Assembly (NCBI GenBank): GCA_015680905.1
Contig: CM027378.1
Coordinates: forward strand, 59,607,501 to 59,671,500
Source: Coptis chinensis
Taxonomy: Eukaryota > Streptophyta > Magnoliopsida > Ranunculales > Ranunculaceae
Direction of reading: 5' to 3'
DNA: 64,000 nt
Shown here piece after piece: positions 32,342 through 43,671 of the stretch (positions within the stretch are counted from its first letter, which is position 1; the number at the start of each line of letters is the position of its first letter). The notes under the pieces are model-generated. The model was not told the DNA's origin. It was given only the letters and a program-made list of their open reading frames with translations, and did no database searches. The translations under genes were made by a program, and so were the position numbers.

Positions 32342-32849
32342 TGAAGTAGTCTAGTTTGGATTATCTCAAAGATTTTGATGTGGTTCACCATATATTCTTT
32401 AGAGTTTTAATGTTGGGAGTTGAAGAAAGGAAAGTAGACTTTTAGTTTAGGACTTGTATTGGTTTCTAGTTTATGAAAAACATTGAAAGCTTAATTTGTT
32501 TTAAAGATTGAAATAACACAAACATTGAAAGAAATGATTGAAATGAAAGTTTGGAACAAAGAACAACAAAAAGAAGAATGATTGATTGAATTAAAAAGCA
32601 AAATAACAAGATTGAAATGAAGAACAATAAAGTAAAATAACTTGAATGAAAAAAGACTAGAAAAATAAATCCTACATGACACTAGATTAAGTCTAGGTGC
32701 ATTCTCTCTCCCTAACTTTTAGTTTATATACTCTTACTTTATGCCAATGACTGATTTGCCCTTCTCCATTACATTTGAGACACCTCACCCTTTACTTTAT
32801 GTTTTTGCTTTTTCCTTTTGCTTTTTGATTTCTTATTAATCAAGATAGG
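32342..32849 (-). repeat. 5' LTR of H, 3' part
   Basis: Ends (minus strand) CTAGACTACTTCA before the primer site. The beginning of this LTR is at 61966-61667, displaced by the insertion of F at TSD ATAGG (32845-32849 and 61662-61666). Confidence 0.75.
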
Positions 32850-33635
32850 TGATCAACTCCCAAATGTGAGTTTTATTACCCATATATTGCCGCATTACAG
32901 CCTTTCTTACGCTTAACGAAAAGACAACTCATAGCTTTTACTGCCTTTTCAGGTTAAGGAGTATTTTAGACCACTTATCATAAAAGTTACGACTTAACAC
33001 CAAAAGGAGCCATAATCACACTTATTATGAAGACCAAAAGCTGCTATGGAAAAGTGCTGAAAAAGTCAAAGCCAATGGTCAAAGTTAAAGGTCAAGGTCA
33101 AAAGTCAAAGCCCTCAAATGAGAAGACCAGAGATGGAGGCCCTTATCTCAAAATATGATGACTTTCTCCCTAAACCTATCTTGGTCAAGAAGGCACCAAA
33201 AATCAAAAGCAAAAGTGAAGTGTGAGGTGTTTAATTTGTAATGCAAAAGGGCAAATCTGTAAAAGGCAAAAGTAGGGGTATATAAGCAAAAAGCAATGGA
33301 GAGAGAAACCATCAATTGTCTTAGGATCCAAACCATTTTGTTTGTTTAATTTCTTGTCTTGTTTTTCAATTCATGTTTTTACTTTATTCTTGTTTTATTT
33401 CCTTTCAATCAATCTTATTTACTTATTTTTATTTCCTTTCAATCAATCTTTGTTACTTGTTTTATTTCCTTTCAATCAATCTTGTTTACTTGTTCTTATT
33501 TCAAGTTTTAATCAATCTTCCTTCCATGTTTCCAAGTCATTTCAATGCAAACAATCAAAGCTTTCAAGTTTTCATTAGCTTAGAACAATTCTAATCCATA
33601 CAAGAGTCTACATTTCTTCTTCACATCTCCCTCAC
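32850..33635 (+). repeat. 5' LTR of F, first part
   Basis: Begins TGATCAACTCCCAAATGTG. TATA box GTATATAAGC at 33278-33287. Pyrimidine-rich minisatellite of about 36-bp units (TTTCCTTTCAATCAATCTT) at about 33395-33520. Interrupted by G at TSD CTCAC; the last 80 bp are at 52703-52782. Confidence 0.82.
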
Positions 33636-35216
33636 TGATAAGTGCTCAAAAAGTGCAATTTAACCCTCGATTATACCTCTTGTTTAGCCATCTTAGTGGA
33701 ATAATAGTGTTTGTAAGTTATGTTTTATGATTCTACAGGTGAAAAAGAGAGTTTTGTGGATTATTAGAGAAAAATGGGTAAAACGGAGTAATTCAGGGCA
33801 TTAAGGATCACATGGGAAGCCCGTGGACAATCATGGAGAAGGCCAAGGAATTAAAGTTATTAAAGATGCAACTTGGACCTATTTTAAAGCCTATTTGTAA
33901 GCCCAACACCAAAGGATTCTTTGCTTGGACCAAAGCCTGCAAAAGAGGATAGAAGGATAGAGCAAAAAAAGGAAAATAGACTTTTCGATGCAGGTCTGGG
34001 ACGATGGATCGTAAGGCCCGGACCTTAATACTCGCGTCACGAGGCGAAGGATCGTCGTCGACGCATGAAAAAAACTGTAGCCACTTCCTTCTCAGTTTTG
34101 GAGATGAAGTTGGACTCTGAAAGAAGTTGATTTGTATTAGGAAACAAATGATGGTTTGAAATGCTTCTAGAAATCATTGTAACCCCTATAAATAGAGGAC
34201 CTAAGTGCCTTATGTAATTTGCCAATTCACTTATACTCTTGTCTCCAGAACTTGAGGCAGAGAGAGATTAATAATAAAAGATTTGGTTTTAACTAGTCGA
34301 GTCTTAATAAATTGGTCTTTCTAGTTTTATGTTCTTCGACTCTTCTCCTTCTCGTTCTTCGTGTTCTTCCTTCTTTATGGAAAGTTAATCTTCTCCTTCA
34401 AGGGAGGAGATGAAGTCGATACTTAAGGTTTAATGATTCTTCTGGTTCATTGTGTTCTTCAATCAGGTTAGGTCTTTATGTTTTTAGTTATTAGTTCCAT
34501 TGCCCACACCAGGGGATGGAAGTATAGAATAGGGTTTATGTTTTGCAATATTAATATCATGCTAGTGTTCTTTACTTTTCTTCAAGTAGTATAGTTCTTT
34601 AGAGTTAGGGAAGTATTCTTTGTGTTGCTTTAGAAGGGGTAACTCAGGGAGTGGCTGCCTAGGGGAAGTATTCTTTGTGTTTGTCTTAAGTGGTAATTCA
34701 TTGAATGGCCGCCTATTAGGAAGTACTCCTTGATGTTGCTCTTGGTAATACATTGAATGTCTGCCCGAGCTTACATAAAAGGAAAGAAGATATTAATAGC
34801 ATAAACATAGGAACAACCTTAAGTAGAATTAATTGTTAACGATGTTTCATCCAAGAGGGCATCAGCACTCGCTCGATTGCTTAATTGTAGTCTACTTGTA
34901 AGAACAACCATGAAGCAGAAGGTCATTGGTCAAAAGTATTGGTGGATTCTAATCTCTTGAATTCCCTGTCCTATAAATTCTCAATAGTTTAGTTAGTTTA
35001 GTTTAGTTTAGTACTATAATCTAAAATCTCTACAATAATAGTTTTTATTCCCTCAAACCCCCTTTCCAGGCCTGTCATTCACATAACATACACTTAAAAG
35101 TTGAACAATACCCTACTCATCCTTTACTTATTGAGGGATAATTAGGTTTTGATACGCTTCTATTTGTTCAACGATCTACATCCATATACCTTCTACACAC
35201 AAAAGGAGTAGTGTCA
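33636..35216 (+). repeat. 5' LTR of G
   Basis: 1581 bp. Acceptor-like TTCTACAGG near 33732, TATA box CCTATAAATAGAGG at 34185-34198, hairpin 34381-34416. Close to the solo copy 24702-26294 and to the 3' LTR, with scattered changes. Confidence 0.88.
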
Positions 35217-35218
35217 AA

Positions 35219-35587
35219 TGGCGCCGCTGTCGTTTTAAGTTGTTTATGTTTAACGTTTTCTTTCAAGATTAGAATTTTAGATCTTGAGGTAATTTTAACC
35301 GCATCATCCATCCTTTTGAGAAAGAGAGAAACTTGAAGGACATCTCGAAGACAAGATCTACCATTCAGGTTAGTCGAATCTTCATTCTTTTTATTTCATT
35401 CTTAGTATAAGTTAGAATAGTTGTATATTAGTTTTATTGTATTCAAGCATAGTAGGATAGTTTGTCATCATTTTCGCATAGCATTTTCAAGTGTATGCCC
35501 CATCGTCCATATCATCGTCTGGTAAGAATACAACAATGGACAAGGTTTAACAACCGACTCACAAGAATACTAGACGAGATTGATACA
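35219..35587 (+). other. Primer-binding site and leader of G
   Basis: TGGCGCCGCTGTC at 35219-35231 is the tRNA-Asp-type primer site. The 350-bp leader has no CG-rich array, unlike C and E. A splice-donor-like CAGGTTAGT occurs near 35367. Confidence 0.65.
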
Positions 35588-36616
35588 ATGGCCGCACGCA
35601 ATGATGGAGGTGTTTTGGACACCAATAATCCTGAAGCTATCCCACCCATGCAAGTACAACAGAGGAAGAAGCTGAGTGATTTCTATTCGCCAATCATTAG
35701 AGACCCACACAACAATATTGTTTTTCCAGAGACAGAAGCTAACCAGTTTGAACTTAGAGCATCAGTAATCTCTATGCTTCCAAAGTTCAATGGTACGCAT
35801 TAATGTTGACCTTATGTTCACATGAACAAATTTCTATCGATCCTCGAACTTTCAAGAACCAGAATATCGGGGATGAGAGTATCAAGTTAATTCTTTTTCC
35901 ACTCTCACTCGAAGGTAAAGCATCAAATGGTTAAGCGCCACGACCCAATCAATTCAATCAACAACTGGGAGAAGTTGAGAACAAAGTTTATGAACAAGTT
36001 CTACCCACCCCAGAAGAAAGAAGCCATGCAACAAGCCATCAGCAATTTCAAAGGGAAGGTGACTGAAGAATATCATCAAAGCTGGGAGAAATTCAATAAT
36101 CTACTAGTCTCATCTCCACATCATGGTTATGATAAGAGCACACTGGCTCATTTTTTCTTTTGAGGACTTTCTACTATGAACAAGCAGATGATACAGTCAA
36201 TGCATCAAGGTAAGTTTACATCATTGGATGGAGAGGAGGAAGCCTACAACTTTCTCGAGAATTTAGCTGAAGACACTCAATAATGGAGTACTAGCAATGA
36301 GGACGTAGCTAGAGTGGAGGGGGTGCCGAAGCAATTTGGCAACCAAATTCAAGAAGACCCAAATCAAGCGTTGCTATCAATTATGGCAAGCTTATCAATA
36401 AGACTTGAAACTCTGAACAAGAAGTTTGATCAATTCTCCATGAATCCTCCAAAAGCAAACAATTTCCAAGCTAAACCTCAGCCATCCAAGCCTTCTTATG
36501 CCATTTGTGAGCTATGTTCTGATGAAGGCCACACCACTGAAGAGTGTTCGTACTATATGGATACTAATGCAAAGGCATATAGTATCAACTCTTTAGGAAG
36601 AAATAACCAGTTCAAT
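35588..36616 (+). pseudogene. gag: gag of element G, broken
   Basis: Start chosen at the ATG at 35588 (MAARNDGG). The frame hits TAA at 35801, shifts for about 60 bp (35860-35925), returns, and then has stops near 36161 and 36281. Gag landmarks: NWEKLRTKFMNKFYPP, a KVTEEYHQSWEKFNNLL block, GEEEAYNFLENLA. The zinc knuckle is intact: CELCSDEGHTTEEC (CX2CX4HX4C) near 36508-36550. A Q/N-rich tail follows beyond the stop at 36617. Nucleocapsid function when intact. Confidence 0.82.
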
Positions 36617-37203
36617 TAGGGACAGAATTATTAGAAGCCACAAAATACAAATCACAGGAATTTTCCTCCAGGATTCCAAAATCAGTCAAATCAGTTCCAA
36701 AATAACCAGTATCAGTTCCAAAACTGCCAGCAACCATACAAAAATCAACAGTCATACCAGAACCAGCAATACCAGATCTTATGAATGGATATATTGCCCC
36801 TACGCTTCAGTCGAATAAAGCAGTTATCCCACATCTGGAAGAAGATATCACCACCATTGTCAATGAGCTGAAATAGACAAATCAAAGAACCCAGAAGTTG
36901 GAGAATAACTTTAGTGTCATTCAAGGCCAGATAGGGCAAATTGATGCCGCCTTGATGAAAAGATCGAAATGAGCATTACCAAGCCAGCCGGAGCCAAATC
37001 CGAAAGGAAGAGGTGTCTTGCAGGTGGATAACCTGGAGATTACTCAGTCGAATCACCAAGTTAATGCTATCACCACTCTGAGGTCAGGAAAGAAAGTTGA
37101 TAACAAGATTGTCTATGAACCAGGAAAAGATTCTGCATAGCCTAAGGTAACTTATGTTCCCACCTTCCCACCCAGTTCTAACATTCTAGATATATCTAGT
37201 GTT
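36617..37203 (+). pseudogene. gag-protease linker of G, decayed
   Basis: Stops at 36617 and 36632. The readable parts are Q/N-rich (FQNQSNQFQNNQYQFQN) and then scattered frames with ITTLRSGKK-like sequence near 37075-37100, the linker motif also seen in C near 11675. Too many stops to define a protein. Confidence 0.6.
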
Positions 37204-38133
37204 GTGCCACCCGCTGAAGTAACTGTTGAGAGAGAAGCTGAAGGAACTACTGTGGAAGTAAGTAAGAAGAAGCCATCACGAGTGACTCCACTTGTCACTC
37301 CACTATCTGTTACAAAGCCAACCGAAGCCGAAATAAGAGAACCGATATTGAAGAATCCGCCAGCACCATTTCTTTCGAAACTAGTGAATACCAGAAAGGA
37401 TGACCAGTACAAGGAGATTTGAGATTTATTGCAGAATTTGCATATTAATATCCCATTTTTTACTGCCATCAAGCAAGTTCCCTCGTATGCCAAATTCGTG
37501 AAAGATCTAGTAAAGAAGAAGACCAACATTCCGAAAGAAGCTTTTATCGCTCAAAGATGTTCATCGTACCTACAGAATTTAGCGGTTGTGAAACCGAAAG
37601 ATCCTGGAAGTCCAACTGTTACATGCAAAATTGGAGATTCTTTGGAGGAGCAAGCTTTATTAGATTTGGGTGCCAGTGTGAATCTTCTACCATATTTCGT
37701 CTACGAGAAGTTAGACTTGAAGGATCTTAAACCGACTGATGTTACTTTACAGTTTGCAGATAGCTCAGTAAAGATACCTAAAGGAATCATTGAAGACGTC
37801 ATAGTCAAGATCGAAGATTTCTATTATCCGGTTGATTTCATAGTACTCGACACAGAACTTACATCTGGTAGGCAGATACCAATCATTCTAAGCAGACCAT
37901 CCTTGGCCACTGCAAATGCACTCATCAACTGTCGAAACGGTAATATGACGTTATCCTTTGGTAATATGAGAGTCGAGACCAATGTTTTCTATATGTTACA
38001 GCAACCACAGGAGGTGTGTGTTGTGAACGAGGTATGCATGATTGAAACATTAGCACAGGATTATCTGACTCATTCATATCATGCTGACTAGTTGTTGAAA
38101 GCTCTGACAGACTCAGATTGTGATGAACTTAGT
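37204..38133 (+). pseudogene. Aspartic protease region of G
   Basis: One frame with a single early TGA near 37420 and then 220 codons open to 38091. Order: Pro-rich linker, LHINIPFFTAIKQVPSYAKF, KTNIPKEAF, then the protease: DLGASVNLLPY (intact Athila-type active site, using DLGA where most retroviral-type proteases have DTGA or DSGA) and IPIILSRPSLATANALINC (normally ILGRPFL). This is the best-preserved protease here. Element E lies 50 bp beyond, and the reading continues across it into the RT at 47900. Confidence 0.82.
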
Positions 38134-38140
38134 ATCAAGG

Positions 38141-39616
38141 TGATAAGAGCCCAAAACTGTAGTTTTAACCCTTTAACAGCCATACTTTTGGACCAATTAT
38201 GTGAGTAATAATTAAGAGTTAACACTGATTACGTGTTTTTATGCATTTCAGGCTTCAAAGTCCATTATGTGCAGAAATGTGCCACTTTAGTGAGATAAAG
38301 GAGAAAAGGTTGGTTAGTAAGGAGTTACGTGATTAAAGGCCAAGATTCAAGAAGATAAAGCCTTCCTAAAGCCCGATCAAAAGCTGAAAAGTCGACACGG
38401 GCTGAAACAAAGACACAAGTCGTGAGAACTTCGAAAAAAGCCGTATCTTTGGACTCAGACCTCAGAATTGGGCCTACCTTATGTCAAAACGACCGGCTCG
38501 GAAAGAGCTTTCCAATGGTTTAATCCTTGAACCAATCAGAGGAGCAGAAGTAGACGAAAAGTCTGTAGAAGCCAATTGCAACTGAAGAGGCCTTTTCGGA
38601 CTGAAAGAATTGGGTTTTGGGCCTGATTCTCTGGCCCAAAACATGGCTCCAAGCCCATGCACGATTTTGGATCTGAAAGTATAAAAACCAAAGTTTAGCT
38701 CTATGTTAATGGTAGCTAGTTAGACCTAAATTAATATAGATGATTCTAGATCTGTTTTCATTAATTAAATTAAGCTTTAGTTCCATTTTCAATTCTTGTT
38801 TTAGATTAAGTCTTTGAATCATTGTTCTTGATTGATTAGATAAATAAAATAGTTGTTTTCTCAATTTCGAATTGTGTTATTTCAATTTATAAATCTGATT
38901 TTAATTCTTGTTGATTATCATTCCGTAGTTTAAATAGATTGAACCATTGTTAGTTAATTTAGTTAAGTTAGAATTTTAATATGATGTGTAGTTATAATGA
39001 AATGGGAAATGATGGTTTGATGACTCAAGGCTAAAACCTCCATTAGAGGGGTTGATGAAGCCTTAATGAAAACTTAGTGGTATAGTGTAGAAACATTGTA
39101 GAATCTATTCCAATCTAGAAGGTCGTGATTCGCCATGAGAATGGGTGGACGACCTCACATGCTAGTTAGTACTCGGTAGAAATGCCATGAACACTAGGGA
39201 TTAGAACTCGAATTTCTTGCCGTAAGAACGTAAGAATCAAGATACAAGAATCTATGTTAGGCTATTAAGTTGGATTCGAGGTGGATTCAATTCCCCTCTA
39301 ATCCTTTATCTAGATTCAAGCACAATCATATTTCCATAGCATTCGTAGTTAAAATCAAGTAATCAAATTCAGTAAGTATCGTAGCATATCACCTTCGTAA
39401 AGCTCTCATTGACTTAAGACCGACTAATTAGATTAGAAAACATTCCATGCTAGAGCACTAGGAGTGGAACGAACTTTCTACTCCACTATATCTCATAGGA
39501 TTGAGAGTAGAGAAAACTTTGATAAATATAAGCATCATAAGATTAGTTTAGTTTACTTACGTTTTGAGTTCATCGTTCATTTCGTAGGTAGACTATTCAA
39601 TTTTATCCTTTTATCA
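38141..39616 (+). repeat. 5' LTR of E
   Basis: TGATAAGAGCCC ... CTTTTATCA. Acceptor-like GCATTTCAGG near 38241, TATA-like GTATAAAAACC at 38679-38689, hairpin 39026-39065 (CAAGGCT/AGCCTTa outer, AACCTC/GAGGGGTT inner). A same-sense 62-codon minus frame present in both LTRs is only a by-product of LTR identity. Confidence 0.92.
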
Positions 39617-39618
39617 AA

Positions 39619-40290
39619 TGGCGCCGCTGCCATCTTAGTTGCACTTTAGCATTGTTTTCATAGTAGAATTAGTCATTTTTAAGTCCCATTAAACCCACCC
39701 ACCCTTGTTTGATTCATACTGTGGTTATTCGTTTCAGCGTTGAAAAATTCGGAAAAATAACACACGGAGCCTTGATCGGCCTATAAAGAGCGCCCTCGCC
39801 CTATAGTCACGGACTTTTGAGCGACCGCCCTCTTCTGGCGACCCGCCCTCACTTCTGGACTTGGCTACCCGCCCTCTTACCAAAGCGACCAGCGCCACGT
39901 CTTTGGACTAGGCCTTGACCGTGCCCTCTCCGGCGAACTGCGCTCTAAGCAAAATTTTATGGATTTCTACAGTTTATTTGAACCGATTTTTAAGTTTTTC
40001 AGTGTTCTAACTTGTTATTTACACTGAACACGCGTAAACAAGACGCTATTCATAAGCGAAGCAAAGACGCTTTCAGGTATTCCTTTCTTCCATACCTCAG
40101 ATCTCGGTTAGAGGTTCATACTAATATATCAAGATTGTTTGGGTTGTTTTTCGTGTTTAGACTTAGACTTGCATGAGATTAAGGTCAGTGGTCGAGAAAA
40201 CACCGAACGTAATTAACCGTCAACAAACAAACATATCGAGTATACCAATCATAACACCTCTAACTACTATTCCACCAACCATACGACATA
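39619..40290 (+). other. Primer site and gag leader of E
   Basis: Primer site TGGCGCCGCTGCC 39619-39631. CTATAAAG at 39781 is TATA-like. A CG-rich array follows (about 39787-39960) with units such as GAGCGACCGCCCTC and GCGACCCGCCCTC, shorter relatives of the C array. A block AAGACGCTATTCA near 40043 is shared with the C leader near 10222. No gene. Confidence 0.6.
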
Positions 40291-41510
40291 ATGGGTAAAG
40301 AAAAGAGACTCTCTCTCTGAATTCTACAAAGCTTTGGCGATAGCCCTAAATCTTGCATCGTTCTAGCAGACCCGATTGGGGATTTTCGAATCCCCAAACA
40401 TATTTAATTTGTTACCCGTTTTCCATGGTTTAGGCCATGAAAAACCTTACCAACACACATCGTAGGATTGAACAAGTCCTTACAATATTCCATCATCCTA
40501 CGGTTGGTGTGGAACAAATTAAACCGGAGGGTATTTCCCTTCACCTTAGCCCGATAAAGGCGTCTTGGTTAACTGCCCAAGCCTAACTCTGTGGACTCGT
40601 GGGCTAAACTTGTTCAGCTATTTATGGAACATTTTTACCCACCCCTAAAGACGGATGAAATGCTTTCCAAGATTCATTTCTTCCGACAGAACCCTCATGA
40701 ATCATTTTCTGAGGCTTGGAATCGTTTCACCGATCTGCTAATAGAGTGTCCACACCATAACCTAGCAAAAGACACGTTAGTTCGTGCCTTTTTCAAAGGA
40801 CTTCAACATCACCATAAAGAAGTCCTTAACATAATGAATGGGGGTAGTTTCCTAAGTAAAGGAGCCTCAGAGGCTTATAAATTTTTAGAAGAACAAACTA
40901 AACGCAATAACAATTGGGGAGTGATGATATCCCCCGCTCTGCTAGTTCTTCTTCAACAGTTAAGGCCGCCGGTATGTTTGAGATGAAACCCGACCCATAA
41001 CTTAAAAATTTAATCGAATCTCTAACTAAAAAAGTAGAGGCTATTTCTATTCAACAAAAGCCTATTCCCGTCATGAATGTCAACTCCAACCCATGTAATT
41101 TCTGTTTGAGTCCTGAGCACCCTGACTCCTATTGTCCTCTCGCCTATGAACAACAACAATTAGAGCAAGATAATGTTTGCTCCATTAATAACTATCCTAT
41201 TCCTAATGCCCCATGGAGACAACATCCCAACTTTAGTTGGCGAAACAATCAACAAGTTACAACTCCAGGGTTTAATAACCAAAATGTTAGGCAAACAAAC
41301 AACTATAATCAAGCTCCACCTAGGCAAGGACAGGGACAAGGTCAGGGAAATTATAATAATTATAACAACCAAGCGCAACCACGACAAGGTGTAGCACAAG
41401 GTCAGAATAATTATAATAATTATAATACCACTTCGCACAGTGTTTTCACTTCAACCCCAAACCGCCGGTTACAAGTTTGGAAACCAAAATCCACCTTAAA
41501 TCTTCTCTAA
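40291..41510 (+). pseudogene. gag: gag of element E, broken in first third
   Basis: The ATG at 40291 corresponds to the C gag start, but small deletions shift the frame repeatedly up to about 40590. From 40591 the frame is open for 131 codons with the core blocks WAKLVQLFMEHFYPP, IHFFRQNPHESF, FTDLLIECPHHNL, HHHKEVLNIMNGGSF. It shifts again near 40920; then 41073-41510 reads through an intact zinc knuckle CNFCLSPEHPDSYC and a G/Q/N/Y-rich tail (RQGQGQGQGNYNNYNN, repeated). The clustered single-base losses contrast with otherwise young LTRs; assembly error is possible. Confidence 0.8.
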
Positions 41511-41650
41511 ACAATCATCACCACCAACCCAACTTCGAAAAACACCCACCAATTACAGTTTCCACCACCACTACCAACGCCGTTTTAGTAGTTTTCTTCA
41601 AACTCGCCTCCCCCACAGTCTACAAACCATTAGTAGTCTAAGAAATTTCA

Positions 41651-42808
41651 ATGGCGCTACGACGTAGAATTTTGCCGGAAAACGCGTTTGCTTTCCAGCG
41701 GTTTCGCCATTTTATGACGCGGAGATGTTCAAAAGACATTGGAACGGACTGTGGTACTCAACTGATGAGTTCTATCACTATGATTTGGTAGAACAGTTTT
41801 ATAAAAAGCGAGAATTGGAAGGGGATAGGATTTTCATAAAGTTAGGAGGAATGCAGAGAGAAGTAACGCGACAGTTGTTAGCTGAACTGTTAGGAATTAC
41901 GCTTGGAAGCAACCTAGTAACGACAATTCAAGAACCCCAGTATATTGGAGTTCCTGCTTTGATGAAGGATACTGTCATGGAGGGTGAATACAATCCGACA
42001 TCCCATTCGTCCATGAGACCACCACGAGAACCAATCAACCGCTATAGCTCGGTGGATTGGTAGGAACGCCCCGGGAAAGACAAAGTCGATTGATATCGGC
42101 CCGCAATGTCTCGTGACGTTCTCTGGATTTTGCAAACAAAGAAGTATAATTTCTGCATCCTTGATTTAATGTTTAATGTGATTCGAGGAGTGGGGAAGAG
42201 TTTAGCGCCTCTTCCCGTATTGATCACTAAGATCATGCTCTCCTTTAGAGCCGCCGCAAGATCTGCTCCTATTAAGATCAAATTGCATTCTAATGCAAGT
42301 ATCTATCTGGATTGCATCCAAGAGACTTGGCCGTTGTCGAAGAAAAAAATGGATGAGTCGGAGGATGAAAGGGAAGATATGACATGGATGGATGAAGATG
42401 CATTAGAGAAGTGTAATTCTAATGTAGAACGATGCAAGTGTTGCAAAACCGCCTTGATGCGTTTATGGTATTTTGTGGAGATATCGAAATAGGCGGATAG
42501 TAGTTCAAAAGAAGCAAGGGAACCTTCAGAGGAGATTTGAAATGCTCGAAGGGGTTCTGGACGATATCTTGTATAACATGGAGACTATCCACCAGCAACA
42601 ACAAACCCAGTATGCAATACTCGGTACTGAGATGGAAGCCCAACGCTTGTTCCGAATAGAGATGCTACGATGCATGCCACCCGTGGAGGACTCTGTTTCA
42701 GCCGAGTCCGACAGGCATGAGCGTCGTCGCCGAAGGACAGATGGTTCAAGCCATTCTCCACCCCAGAGCCAATCTCCATCTCAGGGTCCATCATCATCAC
42801 AAAACTAG
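41651..42808 (+). pseudogene. ORF I of element E (env-position-type ORF, Q-rich coiled C-terminus)
   Basis: The ATG at 41651 begins MALRRRILPENAFAF; a frame change before 41700 leads into SPFYDAEMFKRHWNGL and then 41725-42063 (VEQFYKKRELEG, GGMQREVTRQLLAELLGI), a stop at 42061, then 42106-42492 (DVLWILQTKKYNFCI, also in element I as HILWILQEQKNSFCI), and finally 42473-42808 with a heptad-like segment, QQQQTQYAIL, a run of Arg, and a Ser/Pro/Gln-rich end. It resembles the N-terminal part of the 'putative plant transposon protein' family found in Athila-type elements. Element I has the same ORF on the minus strand. Function unknown. Confidence 0.65.
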
Positions 42809-43671
42809 GTGTTCACCCCAGTTGAAGTTCGCTGTTATTTCATATTTCGTTTTATTAGAAGGATTTTAATTCAGTAGTTAAATTTAAATAGTAATGTGTT
42901 TATTTAATGTTGTTTGGATTTATATTTTATTTTATTTTTAATATAATTGGTTATTTTCGAAGTCTTGCTTGTTTTATCATTTATCCCACCTTCCGACTTG
43001 TTTGGGGTGGAAATATTTAGACCGAGCATAAGTCGTTATATGATCATATATATGTTACGTTGTCTTGGAGGAAAGGTTGATAATTTGGCGATATCGGCAT
43101 ATCTATGACTTGTGTGGTGGTAGCATGAAATCTAGGAGAGTTTAGAAGTTACTATTCTAAATCCAATTATGAAAGATACCAGGATTTTTAGGAAATCATG
43201 AAAATGGCTTGTTTTCGTTTTGGTTTTGGGAATTTTCCTATTTCGGAAATTGCCTTCAAACAAATAGGGAACTTCCCAATTCGTTTTGGAAGCTCATAAC
43301 CTATTTAAACTCCCTTCTTTCTACACTAACAAACCACAATACATTCCACCATCATCGCCAAGACCATCCACTCCAAGTTTTACTTTCTTTTTCATCTAAA
43401 CTCCGTTTTGGTAACTTTACGAAGCGCTGCCTGCCTTTACTTTTTTGAAGAATTTTGTCAGAGCGCGACCGCCCTCAGCTACTGGACCTAGAGCGCGACC
43501 CGCCCTCATACCAAGCGCGACCCGCGCCATAACACTGTAATCGCATTTTACATAAGAGGGCTTAACCGCTACTTACAGCCGCCAGCCGCTCGGTTTCGTG
43601 GAACGCGGAAATTTCCAATTTTCAGACGGTCATTCCAGGATTTTTGTGGAACTGTTCAAAGAGTTATTGTG
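42809..43671 (+). promoter_or_regulatory. ORF II leader of element E
   Basis: Non-coding. Polypurine-like motif 1 TGTTTGGGGTGG (42999-43010), TATA-like CCTATTTAAACTCC near 43300, CG-rich array 43461-43529 (GAGCGCGACCCGCCCTC units), ATG of ORF II at 43672. The layout is the same as C 13668-14351. Possible internal promoter and leader (inference). Confidence 0.5.

Noticed and set aside
38474-38662. Minus-strand 62-codon ORF repeated at 46752-46940, apparently conserved
   Set aside because: It lies in the two LTRs of E; identity reflects LTR identity, not coding selection. Other LTRs of the family do not keep the frame.
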